64,000 nucleotides of DNA from Gillisia xinjiangensis (lineage in GTDB: Bacteria > Bacteroidota > Bacteroidia > Flavobacteriales > Flavobacteriaceae), in NCBI RefSeq assembly GCF_046298265.1, contig NZ_JBKAHK010000003.1:372001-436000 (forward strand). Direction: 5' to 3'. Made by a program: the position numbers and the translations under genes. Under the pieces are notes generated by a model. That model was not told the DNA's origin and did no database searches. It saw nothing but the letters and a program-made list of their open reading frames with translations. Each line of letters opens with the position of its first letter. Position 1 is the first letter of the stretch. Shown piece after piece: positions 49,158 through 57,849 of this stretch.

Positions 49158-50555
49158 TCACTGCCCCCTATAAAACAGCACCGTACTAAAAGTCTTAACC
49201 AGAATATTCAAATCCAGGAAAAGCCCACGGTGTTTGATATAATAAAGATCATACTGCAGCTTTTCCATGCTGTCATCATGGCTCGACCCATAATTCGCCA
49301 TAACCTGCGCCCAGCCGGTAAGTCCGGGTTTCACGATATGCCTGGTTTTATAGAAGGGGATTATTTCTGAAAGCTCCTTCACAAACACCTCCCGCTCCGG
49401 CCTGGGGCCTATAATGCTCATCTCGCCTTTTAAGATGTTATAGAACTGCGGAAATTCATCCAGCCGGGTGCGGCGAAGGAATCTTCCGAATCTCGTGATA
49501 CGGGGATCATTCTTCTCTGCCCACTGCGGACCGTTTAATTCTGAATTCTTCGGCATCGTCCTGAATTTCAGAATATTGAAACTTTGCGCATTCTGACCTA
49601 TCCGCTCCTGCGAGTAAAACAAACTTCCCCGGTTCCCAAATAAATTTCCTAACCAGATAAAGGGGATGAACAGGATGCACATCATCAAACCAATCAGACT
49701 AAAAAGCACATCGAACACCCGGTTAAAGAACAGGTAAAACTTGTTCTGGTTGCTTCGGTTAAAAAGGAAAAATTTATAAAAATCCTTGCCCACGTGATGC
49801 ACGGGAACACGGTAGGTAATATCTTCATATACCTGCGTATAATCTTTTATGGAAAAGCCCTCTATCAAGAGATTATTCAGCTCTTTCAGAAGATCAAGCG
49901 TCAGGCCGCGGTTTCGGGAATTGGAGCCCGCTACCACGATTTCGTTGATATGTTCATCTTTCAGGACCTTTCTTATTTCTTCGGAAGGATATTCCTTAAG
50001 GCCTGCAGCTATCGAGAAATTATCCCCGTTTCCGGTATTTACGAATCCGATGATCGCATAATTTGGATCCGACTTCTGAAGGGCTTTAACCATCAGGATC
50101 AGTTCTGCGGCATCACCAATCAGCAATACGCGTTTATGAAATCTCGCCGAAGAGATCAGGGTGATATAGGCATACCTCCATAGCAACAGCGCGGCGGTTA
50201 TAGTAATAAAAAAGAACAGCAGTTGCACCCGGTTATCCGGCAGGCTGGGCGTAAAAAACGGGGTCAGCATAAAAAACAGCACGGTGACCGAAGAAGTGAG
50301 TATCACATTCTTAACCACGATCTCAAATTTTCCGGCTTTTTGAAGGTGATAAAGTTCGAAGATACTGGCGAAAACGCTCAGATAGGTCACCAATACTGCG
50401 ATCCAGACTAAGTTATAGTTATTGATCTGTAAATATCTCAGGTCAAAAATAATCCCGACCAGACTAAGCAGAAAAACCACCACGAACATATCCATAAACC
50501 GCAAAAGGACTTTACGTTCAGAAATATCAAAATGTAGGATGGATTTTTTAGACAT
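49158..50555 (-). CDS. Undecaprenyl-phosphate sugar phosphotransferase (WcaJ-like)
   Basis: The 465-residue initiating enzyme of exopolysaccharide synthesis has four or five N-terminal membrane helices (to about residue 140), a Rossmann-like CoA-binding-fold domain (KRVLLIGDAAELI), and a C-terminal bacterial sugar transferase domain from about 275. The last contains a membrane hairpin, FNILKFRTMPKNSE, RLDEFPQFYNILKGEMSIIGPRPERE and KPGLTGWAQV. It loads the first sugar-phosphate onto undecaprenyl phosphate. It is the last gene of the cluster on this strand. Confidence 0.93.
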   Translation of the reverse strand: MSKKSILHFDISERKVLLRFMDMFVVVFLLSLVGIIFDLRYLQINNYNLVWIAVLVTYLSVFASIFELYHLQKAGKFEIVVKNVILTSSVTVLFFMLTPFFTPSLPDNRVQLLFFFITITAALLLWRYAYITLISSARFHKRVLLIGDAAELILMVKALQKSDPNYAIIGFVNTGNGDNFSIAAGLKEYPSEEIRKVLKDEHINEIVVAGSNSRNRGLTLDLLKELNNLLIEGFSIKDYTQVYEDITYRVPVHHVGKDFYKFFLFNRSNQNKFYLFFNRVFDVLFSLIGLMMCILFIPFIWLGNLFGNRGSLFYSQERIGQNAQSFNILKFRTMPKNSELNGPQWAEKNDPRITRFGRFLRRTRLDEFPQFYNILKGEMSIIGPRPEREVFVKELSEIIPFYKTRHIVKPGLTGWAQVMANYGSSHDDSMEKLQYDLYYIKHRGLFLDLNILVKTFSTVLFYRGQ

Positions 50556-50591
50556 TTCTTTGGTGAAATTGAGCTCTAAAGGTAAAAATTT

Positions 50592-51605
50592 TCAGGAAAG
50601 AAGTTCCTTCCATGGACGTTTTATCACCTCCCAGTCAAAACTTTCTGCAGTTTCCCTTGCATTCGCTGCTATAGCTAGTGCAGCCTCGGCATTGTTCATC
50701 AAGTATTCCACCGCCTTTGCCATAGCTTCAGCATCATTTGGCGGCACCAGCATTCCGGTCTTTCCGTCTTCAATTAGAAAAGGGATCCCGCCCACATTGG
50801 TGGAAACCACCGGCAATCCCAGTGCCATAGCTTCAAGTACGCTCACCGGCGTATTGTCGATATGCGTGCTATTCAGGAAAATATCACAGTTTGAAGCCAG
50901 GGCTTTCCATTGCTGCTTCTTCAGCTTCCCGGTAAAGCTCACCGGCAAATTGCGTTCTTCGGCATACTTCCGGCAATCGCTTAAACTGCCATCCTTATCC
51001 GGTCCCACCATTTTCAAAGCTGCTTCCGGGTGATCTTTCAACAGGATCTCCAGGGTTTGCAATGCCAGCATGGGGTTGTATATCGCATCAAAAGCACGCA
51101 CCCATAAAAGTTCAGGCCTCAGGTGCTTTCGCGTTTTAAACCTGTAGGTGTTTATATAAAGCGGATTGGGGAGATACCGCACATTGGAAAACCCGAGTTG
51201 CTCCACTTCCTCTTTTAAATACAGGGAAGGGGAAATAACCATATAGGCATTCCCGAATAACTTCTTTATAGCCTCCGGGGAGCTTCTAAATCTGTTTTTC
51301 AAATCCCCGCCATGAAGGATAGGGATGTATTTTTTTCTAAATAATTTCGCCAGCCGACTTACAACAACCGCATACCAGAAGTTCTGGGTGCTGTAAACAT
51401 CTATAAGCACCAGGTCCACGCTTCGGAAATGCCAGATGAAAGAACCTACCATATGCCCCAGGCGAAGTAATTTATTTTTGAAATGCGAAGCGGAGTAGAT
51501 CTTGAATCCTTCTTTCTGAAGGCCTTTTTTTAATGCATTATGCGCCGTAGGATTGCTCCTGCGATCTGAAAGTTTATTGCCGATATATAAAAGCCGGTTC
51601 TTCAT
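50592..51605 (-). CDS. Glycosyltransferase family 4 (paralogue A)
   Basis: This GT-B glycosyltransferase has about 337 residues. The C-terminal half shows the GT4 layout: ELLWVRAFDAIYNPMLALQTLEIL, MVGPDKDGS, the EX7E-type NTPVSVLEAMALGLPVVSTNVGGIP and the nucleotide-sugar-binding Glu. The N-terminal acceptor domain includes YIPILHGGDL. The ATG at 51605 shares one base with the preceding gene's TGA (TGATG), so the two are coupled. It is clearly a paralogue of its neighbour. Donor and acceptor unknown. Confidence 0.9.
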   Translation of the reverse strand: MKNRLLYIGNKLSDRRSNPTAHNALKKGLQKEGFKIYSASHFKNKLLRLGHMVGSFIWHFRSVDLVLIDVYSTQNFWYAVVVSRLAKLFRKKYIPILHGGDLKNRFRSSPEAIKKLFGNAYMVISPSLYLKEEVEQLGFSNVRYLPNPLYINTYRFKTRKHLRPELLWVRAFDAIYNPMLALQTLEILLKDHPEAALKMVGPDKDGSLSDCRKYAEERNLPVSFTGKLKKQQWKALASNCDIFLNSTHIDNTPVSVLEAMALGLPVVSTNVGGIPFLIEDGKTGMLVPPNDAEAMAKAVEYLMNNAEAALAIAANARETAESFDWEVIKRPWKELLS

Positions 51606-52618
51606 CACCGAAGCAAACTATTCCACTTCTCCTTCACCTGTTCCCAGTCGAAGGCCATCACCTTTTCCCTGGCATTTTTTGTGATCTCCAGCGTTCTTTC
51701 AGGATTTTTTAATAGGCGCTCCACCGCCAGGAACATCGCCTGTTCGTCTGCGGGAGGAACCAAAAGCCCGTCTTTTCCATCTTCCACAAGATCCTGCATC
51801 CCTCCCACTTTGGTGGAAACAACGCCAAGCCCCAAAGCCATCGCCTCTATCACGCTAATTGGCGTATTATCTATATTGGTGGTATTCAGGAAAATATCAT
51901 ACTCCTCAGAAAGCTTCGCCCATTCCTTCTTTTTAAGTTTCCCCGGAAAACTGACATTAAGTTCATGCTTTTCTGCATAGGCTTTACATCGGGCCATAGA
52001 ACCGTCTTTTTCCGGGCCTACCATACACAATGCTGCTTCCGGATATTCCGCCTTTAGCAACTTTAAGACCTTTAGTGCCAGCATAGGATTGTACCTCCCC
52101 TGGAACCTCCGCACCCATAATAACCTGGGAGCAAAAACAGTTCTGGGTTTATAGCTGTATTTTTTTAATTCTATGGAATTCGGGATGATTTGCAGGTTGG
52201 TGAATCCGGCATTTTTAAAAATCCTGTAGAGATAATTGGAAGGAGCTACATTCATTTTAGCCTTTCCGAAGAGATTTTTGCTCAGTTTTTTATTTTCCTG
52301 AAGCCGCTCCGGCAAATTTCCGCCGTGAAGGATGGGAATATAATCCAGCTTGTAGAACTGGCAGGCTTTGGCTACCAGGTAGGCATAATAAAAATTCATC
52401 GCCCCATAGGTATCTATCAGGACGAGTTCGGTGGCTTTATGATGTTTTACTATCATTCCCAGCATCTCCAGCAGCCGCAGGGCTTTGTTGCTCTTGTTGG
52501 AAGCCGTGCGCACCGCATACCCCTCCTTTTTAAGCACCTTGCTGAAAAAGGAAATATAGGTGGCCGTAAAACTGTTAAGTACTAAGTCGTTTCCTATGTA
52601 CAGGATCCTTTTTTTCAT
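51605..52618 (-). CDS. Glycosyltransferase family 4 (paralogue B)
   Basis: The 337-residue GT-B enzyme is collinear with the next gene along its whole length (shared blocks RLLYIGN / RILYIGN, VLIDxY, YIPILHGG, YNPMLALxxL, MVGPxKDGS, DNTPxSVxEAMALG). The DNTPISVIEAMALGLGVVSTKVGG region is the donor-binding motif. The pair appears to have arisen by tandem duplication, perhaps adding two similar sugars. It overlaps the upstream polymerase gene by 44 bp. Confidence 0.9.
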   Translation of the reverse strand: MKKRILYIGNDLVLNSFTATYISFFSKVLKKEGYAVRTASNKSNKALRLLEMLGMIVKHHKATELVLIDTYGAMNFYYAYLVAKACQFYKLDYIPILHGGNLPERLQENKKLSKNLFGKAKMNVAPSNYLYRIFKNAGFTNLQIIPNSIELKKYSYKPRTVFAPRLLWVRRFQGRYNPMLALKVLKLLKAEYPEAALCMVGPEKDGSMARCKAYAEKHELNVSFPGKLKKKEWAKLSEEYDIFLNTTNIDNTPISVIEAMALGLGVVSTKVGGMQDLVEDGKDGLLVPPADEQAMFLAVERLLKNPERTLEITKNAREKVMAFDWEQVKEKWNSLLR

Positions 52619-53939
52619 CTACAATATATAATAATGCCAGCCCATACACAAAGGCTGGCAAGGCAATTCTCATAGCCGAGTGGTTGATGGTTAAAAACCA
52701 GAAGGCCACAAAAGCCAGGAAATAATAGTTATTTTTAAACTTGGACCAGAATAATACAGGGACAAATATAAGTATAAGTAAAGCAAAAACACCCAGCAAT
52801 CCGTGTTCCGATAATAAACGGCTTATTTCGTTATGGGAGGCAATGTCAATACCTAAATTTTCCTGCCGGTATTCATAACCCTTACCAACTCCAATTCCAA
52901 TAAAAGGATGCTTATAAAACGCAATTAATTCGGTAGTAACCAACTCAACTCTTCCTGTTGTGATATCGTCCTTTAATACTCCGGCTGCATCCCTGTTTTC
53001 ATACCTGTTTTCAATAAGACCAAAAGTTTTTATCGAGGAGAAGATCCAGATCAAAGAAACCGAAACCACAAGCAGGATCATTTTAAAATTGGTCCTGGTT
53101 TGCTCTTTTCTGTCCTGTTTGTAATAAAATAACACCAGAAAAGCTGTTATACAAATTAATGCTGTAAAAACCCCTCCCCGGGAAAATGTGATCACCGCCC
53201 TGTAACCCATCATCCCCAATAGAACAAGATCAATGATATTGATGAGTTTATTTTTGACGGTGAACAGGCGCGTTACCAGCAAAAAAGCTCCGAGTCCAAA
53301 AACCGTAGAGATCTGATTAGGACCATATCCTCCCGTTGCTGCATAATTTCCGGACAGACTTATAAGTCCTTGCTGTAAAGTAGGGGTATATAAATACAGG
53401 TAAAACATTTGGGATATTAGAGGCAGCAGTAACATTAACAGCACTTTTTGAAAATCTTCCTTTTTGATCTTTTTATAATAACAATAAAGCGCAGTAATAC
53501 CCAATGCTACCGGACCGCTGAGATTAAACGCAATAGCCTTGCGGAAGTCTGTCTCAAGGCTCATTGTAATGGAAGCTACGATTATTCCGGGAATAAGTAT
53601 CATAAGATACGTCCAGAATGGAACGGTTTTAGAAGACGTGCCTTTAAAAAACATCCCGATCACCAGGAAAACAATCACCATGTATTTCCCTGTTTCATAA
53701 AAAACCATCCCTCCGGTCATCCTGAAATATACTTCGGCACCCGCAATATAGGCAGCTCCCATTAAAGCTTCATTATTCCGGTTCTCATTTTGAATGGTGA
53801 TAAAAAGAAAATAGGCCAGCGCACCAAACATAATAAGAGTTGAAGCTGGCCGGTATACATAGATAAGAAATGCCAACCCAAAATGGATAACCAGGAGGTT
53901 GATATATAATTTGTTCGTGTTGTGTTCTTTATTAATCAC
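52575..53939 (-). CDS. O-antigen ligase/polymerase family membrane protein
   Basis: The 454-residue protein has about 11-12 membrane helices and a periplasmic loop near residues 310-380. It contains RAVITFSRGGVFTAL, TTGRVELVTTELIAFYKHPFIGIGVGKGYEYR and ASHNEISRLLSEHGLLGVFALL, the block of the Wzy/WaaL family with its conserved Arg and His. It polymerises or ligates polysaccharide repeat units on the periplasmic side. It overlaps both neighbours (8 bp upstream, 44 bp downstream), so all are translated from one mRNA. Confidence 0.88.
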   Translation of the reverse strand: MINKEHNTNKLYINLLVIHFGLAFLIYVYRPASTLIMFGALAYFLFITIQNENRNNEALMGAAYIAGAEVYFRMTGGMVFYETGKYMVIVFLVIGMFFKGTSSKTVPFWTYLMILIPGIIVASITMSLETDFRKAIAFNLSGPVALGITALYCYYKKIKKEDFQKVLLMLLLPLISQMFYLYLYTPTLQQGLISLSGNYAATGGYGPNQISTVFGLGAFLLVTRLFTVKNKLINIIDLVLLGMMGYRAVITFSRGGVFTALICITAFLVLFYYKQDRKEQTRTNFKMILLVVSVSLIWIFSSIKTFGLIENRYENRDAAGVLKDDITTGRVELVTTELIAFYKHPFIGIGVGKGYEYRQENLGIDIASHNEISRLLSEHGLLGVFALLILIFVPVLFWSKFKNNYYFLAFVAFWFLTINHSAMRIALPAFVYGLALLYIVDEKKDPVHRKRLST

Positions 53940-55002
53940 TTTCCAGAAAGTTCATATATTTTTTTAGCACCCCTTTTTCAGAATAATTCTTTTTCACTTC
54001 TTGCTGAAACAGTTTAGCTTCCTTTTTCATTTTCAACCTATCATCAAGATAAGCTGAAATCCCTTGATAGAGCATTTTTGAATTTTCCTTCCCTACAATT
54101 TTACCATAATTATTGATCACAGCTGCACATTGTCCAACATTTGTGCATAGCACCGGCAAGCCTGCAATTCCATATTCCAGCAATGCCAAAGCTAAACCTT
54201 CAGATCGGGATGGAAGCACCCCAAGATCCGCCTGCTGAAGTAAAGGTATTATTTCCGGCTGACTTCCATAATAATGAATTTTATGACTAACAGGGGAGCT
54301 TTCAATTTCTTTTAAAACAGAAGCTGAATAATCAGTTCCCGGGTCTTCACCAATAAGATGTAAACTAACCGCCAGATTCTTATCTAAAAGCTCAAATGCC
54401 CTCAATAAATTTAAATGATCCTTTTGTGGTCGTAAATTGGCTACACAAATTATTTTGAAAGCTGTGGAACTGCCTTTTAATTTTATAGCAACAAGGCCAG
54501 TGTTTTCCACCTTCGGAATAAAATTCTTTAATTCAATAACATTTTTACACTGCAATTCTTCAACCGCCCAATTTTTTAAAGCTGTATTTACCGAAATGAT
54601 CCCGGCAAATAAACGGGAAAATCTCTTCAAGACCTTAAACTCCCTTTTCTCAAGAAACTCACTTTCTCCGTAATGATCATGCCATATCAGTTTAAAGCTC
54701 CCTCCGCTCAATTTAAGCAAACCTGCCAGGAAATAAGAAGTGCTGTGCGCGTGTACAATAGTTATATTATTTTCTTTAATATAAAGCCTCAATTTTAAAA
54801 TCGCCCTGGGATCCAGGCTGGATCTCTTATTCAGGAAAACATAACCCACTTCCGGTTTCAGCTGGGCTTTCAACATTCCCTCACGCCTTGTACAACACAA
54901 ATAAGAACCTTCCACGTAAGGCAGCAACCCGTTGGCAATATTCACCGCCATCTTCTCTGCCCCGCCGGGACGTAAACTATCTATTAATTGTAGTACTCTC
55001 AT
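53932..55002 (-). CDS. Glycosyltransferase family 4
   Basis: This 356-residue GT-B glycosyltransferase starts RVLQLIDSLRPGGAEKMAVNIA, a signature of GT4 acceptor domains, and has HAHSTSYFLAG, ICVANLRPQKDHLNLLRAFELL and SRSEGLALALLEYGIAGLPVLCTNVG (EX7E region). It is the first gene of the run that ends with the WcaJ-like gene. A 1.6-kb repeat array separates it from the next cluster gene upstream. Confidence 0.9.
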   Translation of the reverse strand: MRVLQLIDSLRPGGAEKMAVNIANGLLPYVEGSYLCCTRREGMLKAQLKPEVGYVFLNKRSSLDPRAILKLRLYIKENNITIVHAHSTSYFLAGLLKLSGGSFKLIWHDHYGESEFLEKREFKVLKRFSRLFAGIISVNTALKNWAVEELQCKNVIELKNFIPKVENTGLVAIKLKGSSTAFKIICVANLRPQKDHLNLLRAFELLDKNLAVSLHLIGEDPGTDYSASVLKEIESSPVSHKIHYYGSQPEIIPLLQQADLGVLPSRSEGLALALLEYGIAGLPVLCTNVGQCAAVINNYGKIVGKENSKMLYQGISAYLDDRLKMKKEAKLFQQEVKKNYSEKGVLKKYMNFLESD

Positions 55003-55087
55003 CCCACACCCCCGCCTCTCCCAAAGGGAAAGGAACTTTTTTTATTTAATTTATTACCAGATTCCAATATAATTAAATTTGTTGATC

Positions 55088-56617
55088 AAACTACCTTTTC
55101 CGATTTACCGCAAACCTTAATTAATTCTCATTCCGATTTAGTATTTTTATTGTGCTTTACCCCTCCCGACCATTCGGGACTTAAGGGAGGCGAAAAAAAG
55201 CATTCAATTTCACCGGAAACCTTCTTCCCCTTTAGGGGTGCAGGGGTGAACTAAAATCATATTTCTTAACTCTTTTCCACCTTACCACAAACCTTAATTA
55301 ATTCTCATTCCGATTTAGTATTTTTATTGTGCTTTACCCCCCGCCCTAAAGGGTGCAGAAAAATTCTAACTTTGTATTTCTTTTTACTTCTAAAGATCCA
55401 GTTCCCCTTTAGGGGTGCAGGGGTCAAACGAAATCATAATACTCAACTCTTTTTCCCGCTTTACCGCAAACCTTAATTAATTCTCACTCCGATTTAGTAT
55501 TTTTATTGTGCTTTACCCCCCGCCCTAAAGGGTGCAGAAAAATTCTAACTTTGTATTTCTTTTTACTTCTAAAGATCCAGTTCCCCTTTAGGGGTGCAGG
55601 GGTCAAACGAAATCATAATACTCAACTCTTTTTCCCGCTTTACCGCAAACCTTAATTAATTCTCACTCCGATTTAGTATTTTTATTGTGCTTTACCCCCC
55701 GCCCTAAAGGGTGCAGAAAAATTCTAACTTTGTATTTCTTTTTACTTCTAAAGATCCAGTTCCCCTTTAGGGGTGCAGGGGTGAGCCGAGATCTATTTTT
55801 TCCTCAATTCTCCTAACTACAAATTCGATATTTTCAAACACCTCATCATTGGTAAATCTAATTATTTCTAATTCCTGAAATTTTAATATTTCACTCCTCT
55901 CTTCGTCCAGTATCTTTTGCTCCTTTGAATCGTGGTAACCGCCGTCTATTTCAATTATCAATTTTAATTTATGACAATAAAAATCTACAATATAAATATG
56001 AATAGGGTGTTGTCTTCTAAACTTGAATCCTTTTAGTTGATTATTTTTTAGTTTTTCCCAAAGTAATTTTTCAGCATCAGTCATATTATCCCTTAAAAAT
56101 TTTGCCTTTGCAAAACTATCTAAAGGAGCTCCCTTAAACATACTTTCATCGTGATATAAGTGGTCTTTCTTCATTAACGCCTAACTTTTTACTCTTTTCC
56201 CGCTTTACCCCAACCCTAAAGGGAGGCGGAAAAAGTATTTAGTTTAACCGGAATATTTATTCCCCCTTTAGGGGCGCAGGGGTCAAACGAAATCATAATA
56301 CTCAACTCTTTTTTCCGCTTTACCGCAAACCTTAATTAATTCTCACTCCGATTTAGTATTTTTATTGTGCTTTACCCCCCGCCCTAAAGGGTGCAGAAAA
56401 ATTCTAACTTCGATTCTAATCTGAAATTCTCCGAAAATCTCCTTCCCCTTTAGGGGTGCCGGGGTGAACCAAAATAATGTTACACCTCTTTACTCTTTTT
56501 CCGCTATACCCCTCCCTAAAGGGCGGCGGAAAAAAGTATTCAGTTTAACCGGAATCCTAATTCCCCTTTAGGGGCGCAGGGGTGAACCAAAAACTTAATA
56601 CTCAACCCTTTTCCTTT
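55088..56617. repeat. Tandem array of ~179-bp units with CCCTTTAGGG palindromes
   Basis: The string CAAACCTTAATTAATTCTCA recurs at 55111, 55288, 55467 and 55646, spaced 177, 179 and 179 bp, and again at 56326 after the DUF559 gene. Each unit contains CCCGCCCTAAAGGGTGCAG and CCCCTTTAGGGGTGCAGGGGT palindromic blocks. Units 3 and 4 are virtually identical. The array is the longest non-coding stretch of the polysaccharide cluster. Confidence 0.9.
55767..56174 (-). CDS. DUF559 (Vsr-like) endonuclease-domain protein within repeat array
   Basis: The 135-residue protein has the DUF559 fold: FLRDNMTDAEKLLWEKLKNNQLKGFKFRRQHPI, VDFYCHKLKLIIEIDGGYH (the Asp and ExDG acidic residues of a PD-(D/E)xK/Vsr-like site) and EIIRFTNDEV. 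Its last codons and stop (LHP*) are made from the repeat sequence CACCCCTAAAGGGG, so the stop codon lies within the palindrome. It interrupts one unit of the 179-bp array and is flanked by two near-identical copies of CCCCTTTAGGGGYGCAGGGGT (55761-55782, 56263-56283). Activity is inferred. Confidence 0.85.
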   Translation of the reverse strand: MKKDHLYHDESMFKGAPLDSFAKAKFLRDNMTDAEKLLWEKLKNNQLKGFKFRRQHPIHIYIVDFYCHKLKLIIEIDGGYHDSKEQKILDEERSEILKFQELEIIRFTNDEVFENIEFVVRRIEEKIDLGSPLHP

Positions 56618-57844
56618 TTATTCCTTATTTGAGTCGTATAAAATTTTCTTTATCCCCTCCTCAAATTTTTCAAGAGTATACTCCTGACTCCACTCCTGCC
56701 CAGCCAAAGACATCCGTTTCATCTTCTCCGGATCTTTTATTAGTTCGAGTATTTTTTCCACTGTCTCATTTAACACATCCCGACTATCCTTTCGCCTCAT
56801 CCCATTGTACATTTTCAACTCTTCTCCCTTTTCTAAATCCGGAATAAGAATTCCTCTTTCGGTAATAGTAACAACTCTAGCTCCCCCATCGGGGGCGGGG
56901 GGGGCTTTGAGCATCCACGGCACACAGGAAACAGAAGTTACAACCGGAACACACCCAAAAAACATAGTCTCCGCCACCGCCTTTGGCCAGCCTTCCGATT
57001 GTGATGCCAGGATCAAAAAATGCGAGGCCTTATAAACTTCTTTCAGTTCTTCCAGCTTAATACTTCCCATAAGGCTTACAAACGGCTCCAGGTTTTTTGT
57101 GTTAATGTATTCCTGCAACTCGTTTCTCAGCACCCCGCTACCGTAAATCTCTAGTTTTGCCGGAATGCCTTTTCCCATAAGGGCTTCAATGAATTTAATG
57201 GCAAATAATGGTCTTTTCCCAGCCGACAAACTGCCTACAAAAATGAATTTGCACGGGGAAGTAAAATCTTTTTCTATTTTTATTTTTTCAGTTTCAGAAA
57301 AACTCGCTGTAAAAAATGGCAGAATATTCTTTGACTGATTTGGCCATTCCCCGTATACCAACACCTTTATATTTTTGCTGAGAAAAGTATTGCTTAATAT
57401 CCACTTTTGCATTCTGTAACTCCAGGGTTGCTTGGAATTAGGATCCCAGTTCCCGGCATATTTTACGGTTTTTGGTTTTTGCGGAAAAAAGATCTGTACT
57501 AAACACGCTAATAATCCAATATTTCCCGGGCACCGTAAATGGATATGGTCTGCCCGTTTCATTACTCTAGCGATCTTGTAAAAAGTAAAGGGTAAATAAA
57601 CTAGTGTCTTAAGTGCTTCTTTAAAAGTGGTTAAAGACGTTTCCGGAATCTCGTGGAATTCTGCTGGAGCTATATAATAAGCACTCTCTATAGGACTCGG
57701 AATTTTATCCTTCCGAGGTGCCAGTAAGAGAAATTTTGAGGTTAATTTCAACCAGATATTCATTTCCCTTATATAGGGTTCATAAGAGTAATATTTACCC
57801 TTATGATCCTTATGCAAAATATAAGTTATAACTCCAAAATTCAT
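56618..57844 (-). CDS. Glycosyltransferase family 4 with in-frame palindrome insertion
   Basis: This 408-residue GT4-type enzyme has HLRCPGNIGLLA, FVGSLSAGKRPLFAIKFIEAL, LASQSEGWPKAVAETMFFGCVPVVTSVSCVPWML and a C-terminal helical tail. Between PWML and ERGILIP, where relatives usually have only a few residues, there is an extra KAPPAPDGGARVVTIT. It is encoded by a GCCCCCGATGGGGGAGC-type palindrome (56879-56906). The frame is intact, so the enzyme may be functional, but the insertion lies near the donor-binding site. Confidence 0.85.
   Translation of the reverse strand: MNFGVITYILHKDHKGKYYSYEPYIREMNIWLKLTSKFLLLAPRKDKIPSPIESAYYIAPAEFHEIPETSLTTFKEALKTLVYLPFTFYKIARVMKRADHIHLRCPGNIGLLACLVQIFFPQKPKTVKYAGNWDPNSKQPWSYRMQKWILSNTFLSKNIKVLVYGEWPNQSKNILPFFTASFSETEKIKIEKDFTSPCKFIFVGSLSAGKRPLFAIKFIEALMGKGIPAKLEIYGSGVLRNELQEYINTKNLEPFVSLMGSIKLEELKEVYKASHFLILASQSEGWPKAVAETMFFGCVPVVTSVSCVPWMLKAPPAPDGGARVVTITERGILIPDLEKGEELKMYNGMRRKDSRDVLNETVEKILELIKDPEKMKRMSLAGQEWSQEYTLEKFEEGIKKILYDSNKE
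56879..56906. repeat. Palindromic repeat inside a coding sequence
   Basis: AGCTCCCCCATCGGGGGC followed by a run of G, on the plus strand. It is of the same type as the CCCCTCC..GGAGGGG palindromes at 44786 and 47996, which are intergenic. Here it lies inside a glycosyltransferase gene. Confidence 0.65.
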
Positions 57845-57849
57845 TTGAT

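Noticed and set aside
55088..56617. CRISPR array in the polysaccharide cluster
   Set aside because: Units of ~179 bp are identical throughout, with no unique spacers; this is a tandem repeat array.
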